Positions 39,887 through 46,895 of a stretch of 46,895 nucleotides of DNA are shown piece by piece. Source of the DNA: Bacteroidales bacterium (lineage in GTDB: Bacteria > Bacteroidota > Bacteroidia > Bacteroidales > UBA932); NCBI GenBank assembly GCA_024401855.1, contig JAKSKH010000016.1, forward strand, positions 1-46,895. The letters run 5' to 3'. The translations under genes were made by a program, and so were the position numbers. The notes under the pieces are model-generated. The model searched no databases. It was not told the DNA's origin and saw only the letters and a program-made list of their open reading frames with translations. Numbering within the stretch: the stretch's first letter is position 1; the number at the start of each line of letters is the position of its first letter.

Positions 39887-40711
39887 ATGGCAGTAAGAAA
39901 ATTCAAACCGGTTACTCCCGGTCAGAGAAACAAGGTGATCAGTGCATTCAGCGAGATCACTACCAAAAAACCTCAGAAATCATTGTTGGAGCCTCTCAAG
40001 AGCACAGGTGGACGTAACAACACCGGTCAGATGACCGTACGTTACATCGGTGGCGGTCACAAGAGAATGTACCGTATCATCGACTTCCTGCGTTCCAAGG
40101 ACGAGTGCACGGCAAAGGTTCTTACCATCGAGTATGACCCTAACCGCAGCGCACGCATCGCTCTCGTTCAGTACGAGGATGGTGAGAAGAGATACATCAT
40201 CGCTCCCAAAGGTCTTCAGGTAGGACAGATTATCGCTTCCGGAAGCGGAGTGGCTCCCGAAATCGGTAACACTCTTCCTCTTGGTGAAATTCCTGTAGGT
40301 ACTCTCGTTCACAACATCGAGCTCCGTCCCGGTCAGGGTGCCGCCATGGCGCGTTCCGCCGGAACATTCGCACAGCTTGCTGCACGTGAGGGCAACCACG
40401 CCGTTCTCCGTCTCCCTTCCGGTGAGACCCGTATGGTTCTGGTTTCCTGCCGCGCAACAGTCGGCGAGGTATCAAACGCAGACCACAATTTGGAGAGTCA
40501 CGGAAAGGCCGGCCGCCGCAGATGGCTCGGCAAGCGTCCTCACAACAGAGGTGTCGTTATGAACCCTGTTGATCACCCTATGGGTGGTGGTGAAGGCCGC
40601 GCATCCGGTGGACACCCTCGCTCTCGCAAGGGATTGCCTGCTAAGGGCTACAAGACACGTAATCCTAAGGCATCTTCAAATAAGTTCATTATTGAAAGAA
40701 GAAAGAAATAA
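39887..40711 (+). CDS. rplB: 50S ribosomal protein L2
   Basis: The 274-residue L2 is needed for subunit joining and peptidyl transfer. It starts [16 protein letters not shown] and has the conserved [17 protein letters not shown] with the functionally important His. It lies 14 bp after rplW. Confidence 0.97.
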   Translation: MAVRKFKPVTPGQRNKVISAFSEITTKKPQKSLLEPLKSTGGRNNTGQMTVRYIGGGHKRMYRIIDFLRSKDECTAKVLTIEYDPNRSARIALVQYEDGEKRYIIAPKGLQVGQIIASGSGVAPEIGNTLPLGEIPVGTLVHNIELRPGQGAAMARSAGTFAQLAAREGNHAVLRLPSGETRMVLVSCRATVGEVSNADHNLESHGKAGRRRWLGKRPHNRGVVMNPVDHPMGGGEGRASGGHPRSRKGLPAKGYKTRNPKASSNKFIIERRKK

Positions 40712-40733
40712 CAGGAATTAAACTTTAGAGATT

Positions 40734-41006
40734 ATGAGTCGTTCTATAAGAAAAGGTCCATATATCCAGGAAGCTCTGGAGAAAAGAGTTCTTGCTATGA
40801 ATGATGGTAGCAAGAAGAAGGAAGTGGTCAAGACCTGGTCACGCGCCAGTATGATCTCTCCTGACTTTATCGGCCATACTATCGCAGTTCATAACGGAAA
40901 CAAGTTTATACCTGTTTACGTAACTGAGCAGATGGTAGGTCACAAACTCGGCGAGTTCGCCCCTACTAGAACATTTAGAGGACATTCAGGTAACAATAAG
41001 AAGTAA
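40734..41006 (+). CDS. rpsS: 30S ribosomal protein S19
   Basis: The 90-residue S19 of the 30S head begins [18 protein letters not shown] and has [19 protein letters not shown] and [14 protein letters not shown]. Standard position between rplB and rplV. Confidence 0.97.
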   Translation: MSRSIRKGPYIQEALEKRVLAMNDGSKKKEVVKTWSRASMISPDFIGHTIAVHNGNKFIPVYVTEQMVGHKLGEFAPTRTFRGHSGNNKK

Positions 41007-41011
41007 TCATT

Positions 41012-41428
41012 ATGGGAAAGCGTAAAAGACTTATGGCTGAGCGCCTCAAGGAGGCCAAGAAGGTTACAGCTGTTGCAAAGCTGAATGATGTTCCTACATC
41101 TCCCCGTAAAATGCGTCTCGTAGCGGACACTGTTCGCGGAGTGGAGGTAAACCACGCACTTGATCTTTTGAAATTCTCAAAGAGAGAGGCGTCCATCCGT
41201 CTTGAGAAACTTCTCCGCAGCGCCATTGCGAACTGGGAGGCAAAGAATCAGGACAAGGCAAAGGAATTGGATAACGGTAACGTTTATGTAAAGACCATCA
41301 TGGTTGATGAAGGACGTACGCTCAAGCGTATCCGCCCCTGCCCTCAGGGTAGAGCCGGACGTATCCGCAAGCGTTCAAATCACGTTACTGTCATTCTCGA
41401 TGTTAAACAACCGGTAGAGAACAAATAA
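41012..41428 (+). CDS. rplV: 50S ribosomal protein L22
   Basis: The 138-residue L22 has the [16 protein letters not shown] core and a beta-hairpin tip [17 protein letters not shown] that lines the exit tunnel. Its stop is one base from the rpsC start. Confidence 0.96.
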   Translation: MGKRKRLMAERLKEAKKVTAVAKLNDVPTSPRKMRLVADTVRGVEVNHALDLLKFSKREASIRLEKLLRSAIANWEAKNQDKAKELDNGNVYVKTIMVDEGRTLKRIRPCPQGRAGRIRKRSNHVTVILDVKQPVENK

Positions 41429-41429
41429 T

Positions 41430-42188
41430 ATGGGACAGAAAACTAACCCTATCAGCAACAGAATCGGTATCACCCGTGGTTGGGACTCTAACTGGTGTGG
41501 TGGAAACTATGCCGAGAAAATCGCAGAGGATTTCGAAATTCGCAAATACCTCGGCAATCGTCTTGCAAAGGCAAGCCTTAGCAGGATCGTCATCGAGAGA
41601 ACTCTCAAGCTCATAACCGTTACAATCTATGCCGCACGTCCGGGATTCATCATCGGAAAGGGTGGCACCGAGGTTGACAAACTCAAGGAAGAGCTCAAGA
41701 AGGTCACAAAGAAGGACGTTCAGATCAACATCTATGAGGTCAAGCGCCCCGAGGTTGATGCCAATATCGTAGCAGACAGCATCGCACGTCAGATTGAAGG
41801 CCGCGTTTCATACCGCAGGGCCATCAAGATGGCTGTAGCCAACACTATGAGAGTTGGTGCAGAAGGTATCAAGGTTCAGATCAGCGGCCGCGTAGGTGGA
41901 GCTGAAATGGCCCGCAGCGAAATGTTCAAGGAAGGACGTACTCCTCTCCATACATTCCGCGCCGATATTGATTATGCACTTGCAGAGGCTCACACCAAGG
42001 TAGGTTGCCTTGGAATCAAGGTTTGGATCTGCAACGGAGAACGTTACGGCAAGCAGGATCTCACCCCTGCGGCGCTTGCAGCCGCAAATGCTCAGGCAGC
42101 AGGTCAGGGCCGTGGTGGAAACCGTGGTGGAGACCGTCGTCCCCGTCGTGATGGAGACCGTCGCCCCCGCCGTGACAACCAGAAGTAA
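41430..42188 (+). CDS. rpsC: 30S ribosomal protein S3 with Arg/Gly-rich tail
   Basis: The 252-residue S3 forms part of the mRNA entry site. It begins [20 protein letters not shown] and has the KH domain with [14 protein letters not shown]. The last 30 residues are low-complexity (GRGGNRGG, then RRPRRDG twice), a positively charged tail that may touch rRNA or mRNA. In the normal S10 operon rplP and rpmC follow; here a strong terminator comes 22 bp after the stop. Confidence 0.96.
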   Translation: MGQKTNPISNRIGITRGWDSNWCGGNYAEKIAEDFEIRKYLGNRLAKASLSRIVIERTLKLITVTIYAARPGFIIGKGGTEVDKLKEELKKVTKKDVQINIYEVKRPEVDANIVADSIARQIEGRVSYRRAIKMAVANTMRVGAEGIKVQISGRVGGAEMARSEMFKEGRTPLHTFRADIDYALAEAHTKVGCLGIKVWICNGERYGKQDLTPAALAAANAQAAGQGRGGNRGGDRRPRRDGDRRPRRDNQK

Positions 42189-42210
42189 TTTTTAAAAAAA
42201 TTGCTATATT

Positions 42211-42244
42211 AGTGCCGGTTTCGGATTCCGATACCGGCACTTTT
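42211..42244 (+). terminator. Strong rho-independent terminator after rpsC
   Basis: AGTGCCGGT pairs with ACCGGCACT over 9 bp, extended inside by TCGG/CCGA, and is followed by TTTT. It ends the ribosomal-protein transcript 22 bp after rpsC. Confidence 0.9.
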
Positions 42245-42263
42245 AATAAATATTCCAGAATTC

Positions 42264-43049
42264 ATGAAGAAGTTATTTTTTGTTGTTTCTCTTGCATTGA
42301 GCGTGCTTGTCGGATGCAAGAATGCGCCTATTGATGAGCAGGTTTCCCAGTTCATGGATGAAGTTGCCAAGATGAACGATGATGCGGCTGAAGCGTATCA
42401 GGCTATCACCGATGAAATAGAGCAGGATGCCTTCGTAGAGAAGTTCTATGATGAAATGAAGGACAAATGCCTTTCTGTCATCAGAAAGAACAAGGACAAT
42501 GAACTCGGTCTTGCGGCTTTCAAGGAGGTTTTCCAGATTTTGGATCCTGAAGAGCTCGAGTCAACGGTAAAGATGCTTGGTGCAAAAATCAGCGAAGACC
42601 AGTTCATATCTTCGGTAAAGCAGGGGATAGCCAGCAAGAAGGCTACGGCCGAGGGCTGCAAATTCACTGATTTCGAGGTTGATGGAGTAAAGTTCTCCGA
42701 TTTTGTAGGCAAGGGGAAATATGTGCTCGTTGATTTCTGGGCAAGCTGGTGCGGCCCTTGCAAAAGGGAGATTCCCAATATTGCCGCCGTTTATGAGAAA
42801 TATCACGGAGAAGATTTCAATGTTCTCAGCATTGCAGTCTGGGACAAGCCTGAAGATACGGTCAAGGCCGCTGCAGAGCATGGCGTAGTTTGGGATCAGA
42901 TAATCAATGCCCAGAAGATACCCACGGATATCTACGGCATTGACGGAATTCCTCACATAATGCTTATAGGTCCGGACGGAACTATCCTCAAGAGGGATCT
43001 CCGGGGAGCAGATATAGAAAAGGCTGTTTCCGAAGCTCTTGGGCGTTAG
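42264..43049 (+). CDS. TlpA-like thioredoxin-fold lipoprotein
   Basis: The 261-residue product has a lipoprotein signal (LSVLVGC, Cys18 lipidated). A helical domain with a few conserved acidic stretches spans residues 20-130. A thioredoxin-fold domain starts near 133, with the redox pair in WCGPC (162-166) and the cis-Pro region GIPHIMLIGPDG. Such proteins reduce or protect periplasmic disulfides in Bacteroidetes. It probably begins a new transcript after the rpsC terminator, although I see no clear -7 box. Its end overlaps the uvrC start by 11 bp. Confidence 0.88.
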   Translation: MKKLFFVVSLALSVLVGCKNAPIDEQVSQFMDEVAKMNDDAAEAYQAITDEIEQDAFVEKFYDEMKDKCLSVIRKNKDNELGLAAFKEVFQILDPEELESTVKMLGAKISEDQFISSVKQGIASKKATAEGCKFTDFEVDGVKFSDFVGKGKYVLVDFWASWCGPCKREIPNIAAVYEKYHGEDFNVLSIAVWDKPEDTVKAAAEHGVVWDQIINAQKIPTDIYGIDGIPHIMLIGPDGTILKRDLRGADIEKAVSEALGR

Positions 43050-44823
43050 GGATAAAATAAGTCTGCTGCCGCATTCCCCTGGAGTTTACAGGTATTATAA
43101 CTCCGAGGGGAATGTGATTTATGTAGGCAAGGCCAAGGATCTCAACAAGCGTGTTTCACAATACTTCGTGAATCCGGAACGCTTGAACACCAAGACCAGG
43201 ATACTCGTTTCCAAGATAGCGGACCTGCAGTATTCCGTAGTTGATACCGAGGCCGACGCCCTCCTGCTTGAGAACAATCTCATAAAGCAGTACAAGCCCA
43301 AGTACAACATACTTCTCAAGGATTCCAAGACCTACCCTTGGATATGCGTCACCCCCGGCCCATTCCCTAAGGTCTTTATGACAAGAAGGGTGGTTCAGGA
43401 CGGGTCGAGATATTTTGGTCCGTACAGTTCCGTGATGCATGCCCGTACCCTGATAGAGTTTTTCAGAAAGACATATCCGCTTCGTTCCTGCAAGTACAAG
43501 ATAGATTCGGATGCCGTTCTGAGACATAAGTTCCGTCCTTGTCTTGACCTGCACCTCGGAAGATGCAGGGGATGCTGTATCGGTGCTGTTTCGGAGGAGG
43601 AATACCAGTCTTATATTTCCGAGATAGAAAGGCTGCTTGGTGGAGGGGTGAACTCCATAATCAAAGAATATAAGGAAAGGATGCTGAAAGCTTCGGAAAA
43701 TCTGGAGTTTGAGGATGCCCAGAATTATAAGATCCGTATCGAGGCGCTTCAGGAACATTATTCCAAATCCATAATAACTTCAGCCGGAGACAGGGATGTC
43801 GATGTCTTTTCTCTTGTTTTCGACGGGCAGGAAGCCTTCGGCAATTTCTTGAGAATACGTGGGGGAGCGATAATCCAGTCTCTGAACCTCGGTTTCAAGA
43901 TGAACATCGAGGAGGAGGAATCTTCCGTGCTCAGTACCTTCATCGCAGAGATAGAATCAAAGTTCGGAAATCTTGGAAGGGAGGTCCTGGTTCCCTTCAT
44001 GCCTGATGTCCGTATAGACGGGGTCGAGTTCAGAATTCCGGTCAGGGGGGACAAACTCGCCCTGCTTGAACTGAGCGCCAAGAATTCCAAGGAATTCCGG
44101 TTCAATTCCCTCAAGCAGAAGGAACGCTGCAATCCTGATGAATATAAGGCGGCGGTTCTTGAGGAGATACGCAAAGCTCTGGGGATGGATGTTCTGCCTG
44201 AGCACATCGAGTGTTTTGATAATTCCAATATTCAGGGAACAAATCCGGTAGCAGCCTGCGTTGTCTTCCGTGGCGGTGTGCCCTGTAAGTCTGATTACAG
44301 GAAGTTCAAGATAAAGACCGTAGTGGGGGCGAATGATTACGCATCGATGAAAGAGGTCGTAAACAGGAGGTACTCCAGGATGTTGCAGGAGAACCCCGGT
44401 GATCTTCCGCAACTTGTAGTTATAGATGGAGGGAAGGGTCAGTTGAATTTTGCCTGGCAGGCCCTTTGTGAACTCGGAATTCAGGACAGGCTTACAGTTG
44501 TGGGCCTTGCGGAAAGAATGGAGGAGATTATAAGAGTCAAAGACCCGTATCCGTTGTTTCTTGACCGTAATTCACATGCATTCAGGGTATTGACCCATAT
44601 CAGAGATGAAGCTCACCGCTTCGGAATTACCTTTCACCGTTCTTTGAGGAGCAAGAGTGCGCTGGTAGGTGCATTGCGCTCGATAAAAGGGGTCGGAGAA
44701 CAGACGGAGCAGCGCCTGCTGATGCATTTCGGCAGTGTTGCCAGAATTTCTGCCGCCTCTTTTGAAGATATAGCGGAACTTGTAGGTCCGGTACTTGCCG
44801 GCAGAATAAAAAATAGTCTATGA
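43039..44823 (+). CDS. uvrC: Excinuclease ABC subunit C
   Basis: UvrC makes both cuts in nucleotide excision repair. The 594-residue product has an N-terminal GIY-YIG nuclease (PGVYRYYNSEGNVIYVGKAK), a UVR motif near residue 210, the RNase H-like nuclease (ECFDNSNIQGTNPVAACVVF) and a C-terminal helix-hairpin-helix (IKGVGEQTEQRLLMHF). The conserved fold begins so close to the frame start that TTG 43039 is the likely start, overlapping the lipoprotein gene by 11 bp. The stop overlaps pnuC (ATGA). Confidence 0.94.
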   Translation: MGVRDKISLLPHSPGVYRYYNSEGNVIYVGKAKDLNKRVSQYFVNPERLNTKTRILVSKIADLQYSVVDTEADALLLENNLIKQYKPKYNILLKDSKTYPWICVTPGPFPKVFMTRRVVQDGSRYFGPYSSVMHARTLIEFFRKTYPLRSCKYKIDSDAVLRHKFRPCLDLHLGRCRGCCIGAVSEEEYQSYISEIERLLGGGVNSIIKEYKERMLKASENLEFEDAQNYKIRIEALQEHYSKSIITSAGDRDVDVFSLVFDGQEAFGNFLRIRGGAIIQSLNLGFKMNIEEEESSVLSTFIAEIESKFGNLGREVLVPFMPDVRIDGVEFRIPVRGDKLALLELSAKNSKEFRFNSLKQKERCNPDEYKAAVLEEIRKALGMDVLPEHIECFDNSNIQGTNPVAACVVFRGGVPCKSDYRKFKIKTVVGANDYASMKEVVNRRYSRMLQENPGDLPQLVVIDGGKGQLNFAWQALCELGIQDRLTVVGLAERMEEIIRVKDPYPLFLDRNSHAFRVLTHIRDEAHRFGITFHRSLRSKSALVGALRSIKGVGEQTEQRLLMHFGSVARISAASFEDIAELVGPVLAGRIKNSL

Positions 44824-45560
44824 ACGAAGAAAAATTCAACAAATGGTTTAATGTATTCATCCTGGGAGGAATGGCGGTTTGCGTGATTCTTTCCTGTATG
44901 ACAAAGATGAAAGAGCCTGATGCAAGAAGAATACTTCTGGCCGTCTCCGCTTTCGGAGCCCTTATGGGAGTTGCAAGTACTGTTCTGTCTGCAAACGGGA
45001 GTATATGGAGTTTTCTTTTCGGACTCATAGATGTCTGCATATATTCGTACATCCTCTACGACAGCAGGATGCCGGGGCAGTTCCTTCTTCATGTCCTTTA
45101 CTTCATCCCCATGGAATTTGTCGGTTTCGTGCAATGGCGGAAAAGGGGGGCAGGATCCAAAAGCAAGGTCAAACCTCAACTGATAAAGGGAAAGAAAGGT
45201 CTTTTGTATCTGCTGCTCTTTGTCGGAGTTTATGCAATAGCCTTCGCTGTCTCGTATTTTGTCCTCAAACAGACGGGCGATTCCGGCAATTGGTCGAAGA
45301 TGACGCTGGATGCCATGGTGACCACCGCAAACATCGTCGCATTGGTGATGATGGCATTCGCTTATGTGGAACAGTGGTATCTGTGGACTCTTGTCAATAT
45401 CTCTTCGGTGGTCCTTTGGACCCTTACACTGATAAAGGATCCTCAGTCCGGGTATGCCGTGATCCCTCTCGTCAAATATGTCTTTTATCTGATTAACGGA
45501 ATAAACGGAATCCGCATCTGGTACGGTCTTGCAGGGAAGGATGGGGCTTATTGTAATTAA
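44820..45560 (+). CDS. pnuC: PnuC-type nicotinamide riboside / vitamin transporter
   Basis: The 246-residue product has seven or so membrane segments and the PnuC substrate signature EQWYLWTLVNISSVVLW with its paired Trp and Asn. Family members import nicotinamide riboside, and related ones thiamine or riboflavin, by facilitated diffusion. The substrate here is not settled by sequence, and no riboswitch stands before it. It overlaps uvrC by four bases. Confidence 0.87.
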   Translation: MNEEKFNKWFNVFILGGMAVCVILSCMTKMKEPDARRILLAVSAFGALMGVASTVLSANGSIWSFLFGLIDVCIYSYILYDSRMPGQFLLHVLYFIPMEFVGFVQWRKRGAGSKSKVKPQLIKGKKGLLYLLLFVGVYAIAFAVSYFVLKQTGDSGNWSKMTLDAMVTTANIVALVMMAFAYVEQWYLWTLVNISSVVLWTLTLIKDPQSGYAVIPLVKYVFYLINGINGIRIWYGLAGKDGAYCN

Positions 45561-45573
45561 GATTTTTTTTTGC

Positions 45574-45581
45574 TAAATTTG
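45574..45581 (+). promoter_or_regulatory. -7 box TAAATTTG of acpP
   Basis: TAAATTTG matches TAnnTTTG and lies about 50 nt before ATG 45633. It is preceded by a run of nine T (45563-45570 region). Confidence 0.55.
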
Positions 45582-45632
45582 TGAATCCGATTTTTGAGAA
45601 TAAAAGCAATAAAACTTAATATCTAACACGTT

Positions 45633-45878
45633 ATGGAGTACGAAGAAATCGTAAAGAAGGTGCAGGCCATCATAGTTGACAAACTTGGTGTGGAACCTTC
45701 CGAAGTTACTGAAACCGCAAATTTCACAAATGACCTTGGAGCAGACTCTCTTGATACCGTAGAGCTCCTCATGGAGTTCGAGAAGGTATTCGGAATCAAG
45801 ATACCCGATGAGGAGACAAGTACAATTGCAACAGTAAAAGATGCATATGACAAGGTAGCAGAGAAGCTTGCAGAATAA
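45633..45878 (+). CDS. acpP: Acyl carrier protein
   Basis: The 81-residue acidic protein carries growing fatty-acyl chains on phosphopantetheine. The attachment site is Ser39 in [16 protein letters not shown]. fabF, often its partner, does not follow: a terminator comes 21 bp after the stop, so acpP is alone. Confidence 0.97.
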   Translation: MEYEEIVKKVQAIIVDKLGVEPSEVTETANFTNDLGADSLDTVELLMEFEKVFGIKIPDEETSTIATVKDAYDKVAEKLAE

Positions 45879-45899
45879 AGTTCAACGGACTGACTGAAG

Positions 45900-45936
45900 A
45901 AAAGCGGCTGATAAGCGATTATCGGCCGCTTTTCAT
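45900..45936 (+). terminator. Rho-independent terminator after acpP
   Basis: AAAAGCGGC pairs with GCCGCTTTT over 9 bp, with an inner TGATAA/TTATCG stem and a GCGA loop. The A and T runs on both sides make it usable from either strand. Confidence 0.85.
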
Positions 45937-45975
45937 TTCATTTTCATTCAAATGTGTTTTTAAAATAAAATTTTA

Positions 45976-45983
45976 TATATTTG
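45976..45983 (+). promoter_or_regulatory. -7 box TATATTTG of the repeat-lipoprotein transcript
   Basis: TATATTTG in an AT-rich stretch matches TAnnTTTG. It would start a transcript with a leader of about 190 nt before ATG 46181, far longer than at other genes here. Confidence 0.55.
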
Positions 45984-45991
45984 AAAGACTG

Positions 45992-46128
45992 ACTGTCCAC
46001 TCAATCGGACTCCAAGGGGAGATTGCAGGACAGTACGGACAATAGAAATAAGGACGTTTCACGACGTTTACCTTCTGATTGAAGACTTGGCGTTTTTCAA
46101 GTTATGGTAACGGTGTGACTCCCACGTC
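45992..46128 (+). ncRNA. Structured leader or small RNA with two strong hairpins
   Basis: Hairpin 1 (45992-46034): ACTGTCC/GGACAGT, CAAT/ATTG and CTCC/GGAG are stacked around an AAGG loop. Hairpin 2 (46053-46128): GACGT/ACGTC, TCAC/GTGA, and CGTT/AACG with ACC/GGT stack around an inner ACTTG/CAAGT hairpin (46085-46102). TTTT follows hairpin 2, so it could end a small RNA or act as an attenuator. Transcription would begin at the box at 45976-45983. I recognise no known riboswitch class. No reading frame of note lies inside. Confidence 0.5.
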
Positions 46129-46149
46129 TTTTGTGTGCATATTCGGCTT

Positions 46150-46158
46150 GGGGGGGGG
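46150..46158 (+). repeat. G9 homopolymer tract in the 5' leader
   Basis: Nine consecutive G lie 22 bp before ATG 46181 of a surface lipoprotein. Tracts of this length slip during replication and are a known source of phase variation in other bacteria; an effect here is inferred. Confidence 0.7.
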
Positions 46159-46180
46159 TCGAAAAATAACTGTCAAATAC

Positions 46181-46895
46181 ATGAAACATGTACGAATTCT
46201 AATTCTGATGCTCTTGTCAGTAGTTTTGTCATGCTGTGACCCGAAACTGCAGCCGGTAACGCTGTCGCCGCCGACTCCACCGACCCCTGTCCCACCGGAG
46301 CCTGTGGAGAAAATCTATGTCATGATTAGTGATGCAAACTTCAAATCTTACATCCTGAACAATTTTGACGCGGACAAGGACGGAGGCATTGACGATTCCG
46401 AGGCGATGGCGGTCAAAACAATCGATTGTAAGAATCTTGGAATTTCTTCTCTGGAGGGTATCCGTTGCTTCTCAAATCTTGAAACTTTGGACTGCTCCGG
46501 AAACAATCTGGAATCGCTTGTCCTTTGCGGTACGGGAGAAACCAAGGCAAATGTCCCTGAAGGAGACTGCAGCAAACTGAAAGCAATTGAATGTTCAGGC
46601 AATAAAATCGCTTCTGTGGAGATTTCCGCCTGTGCGGAACTGGAGACTTTTGCCGCCTCGAACAATCAGTTGTCAGAAGTTGACTTGAGCGGCAATCCGG
46701 CTATAGAAAGCGTTAATGTCAGCGGCAATTCACTGACTGATATCGATCTGAGTTCAAATCCCGCCCTTGTGGATGTGGACTTGAGCGGCAATTCACTGAC
46801 AGATGTCGACCTGAGTGGTAATCCTGCGCTCGAAAGCATCAATGTCAGCGGCAATTCACTGACTGATATCGATCTGAGTTCAAATCCCGCCCTTG
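46181..46895 (+). CDS. Leucine-rich-repeat surface lipoprotein, partial (C-terminus beyond window)
   Basis: The frame is open from ATG 46181 to the right edge (238 codons). A lipoprotein signal (LLSVVLSC, Cys16) is followed by a Pro-rich spacer (SPPTPPTPVPPEP). Next is an EF-hand-like loop, DADKDGGIDDSEA, then leucine-rich repeats of 21 residues in which LSxNPALxxxDLSGNSLTD recurs. The last repeats are nearly identical in DNA. The form fits exported BspA- or internalin-like adhesins of Bacteroidetes. The opening EF-hand may bind calcium. The gene has its own promoter and a structured leader with a G9 tract. Confidence 0.8.
   Translation, partial: MKHVRILILMLLSVVLSCCDPKLQPVTLSPPTPPTPVPPEPVEKIYVMISDANFKSYILNNFDADKDGGIDDSEAMAVKTIDCKNLGISSLEGIRCFSNLETLDCSGNNLESLVLCGTGETKANVPEGDCSKLKAIECSGNKIASVEISACAELETFAASNNQLSEVDLSGNPAIESVNVSGNSLTDIDLSSNPALVDVDLSGNSLTDVDLSGNPALESINVSGNSLTDIDLSSNPAL
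46715..46895 (+). repeat. Tandem 63-bp repeats coding 21-residue LRR units
   Basis: The 55 bases from 46715 to 46769 recur without change at 46841-46895, exactly 126 bp (two units) later. The middle unit is a close variant. Such near-identity favours unit gain and loss by recombination. The array continues past the window edge. Confidence 0.9.

Noticed and set aside
46554-46895. CRISPR-like repeat array
   Set aside because: The repeats are in frame, code for leucine-rich repeats and have no unique spacers.

Overview
The window looks like chromosome of a member of the order Bacteroidales. Reasons: recurrent TAnnTTTG (-7) promoter boxes, an EF-G paralogue of the Bacteroides EF-G2 type, an S46 dipeptidyl-peptidase, a DUF5020 outer-membrane protein, a MurA with Asp in place of the catalytic Cys, and an indolepyruvate oxidoreductase / phenylacetate-CoA ligase / ACT cluster. 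I cannot fix the family or genus. Identifications come from reading the translated sequence; no database search was made.

Layout. 1-730: two small membrane-anchored paralogues (minus), the first cut by the window edge. 843-1955: membrane-anchored AraC-type regulator (minus). 2164-4107: a low-density island with a terminator, a frameshifted gene behind a small XRE regulator that has a perfect palindrome upstream, a structured non-coding stretch, and a second frameshifted gene. 4217-8560: minus operon mutS / DUF5020 barrel / CNNM-CBS protein. 8597-12333: plus-strand glycosyltransferase and YfhO-like membrane protein, divergent from mutS. 12223-17207: minus-strand xre, rnhB, S46 peptidase, mrp, rsmA. 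17638-19746: EF-G2-like factor on its own promoter and terminator.

19805-31856 is one long, tightly packed plus-strand run: pdxB, aspS, murB, murA, an omega-amidase-like nitrilase, iorA, iorB, two tandem phenylacetate-CoA ligases, a double ACT protein and ddh. The nitrilase-to-ACT part reads as a coherent module that could build aromatic amino acids from arylacetates, or run in reverse. Facing it is a six-gene minus operon (38090 to 31836): cdaA, mutS2, yraN, manC, dapB, dapA. Thus c-di-AMP synthesis, GDP-mannose and diaminopimelate supply are linked, and dapA meets ddh tail to tail.

38306-42188 carries rplC-rplD-rplW-rplB-rpsS-rplV-rpsC with its own promoter before rplC and a strong terminator directly after rpsC: a piece of the S10 operon cut at both ends. 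It is followed by a TlpA-like lipoprotein, uvrC, pnuC and acpP. The right edge holds a long structured leader, a G9 tract and the start of a leucine-rich-repeat surface lipoprotein with near-identical 63-bp repeats. No tRNA, rRNA, CRISPR array or intact transposase was seen.
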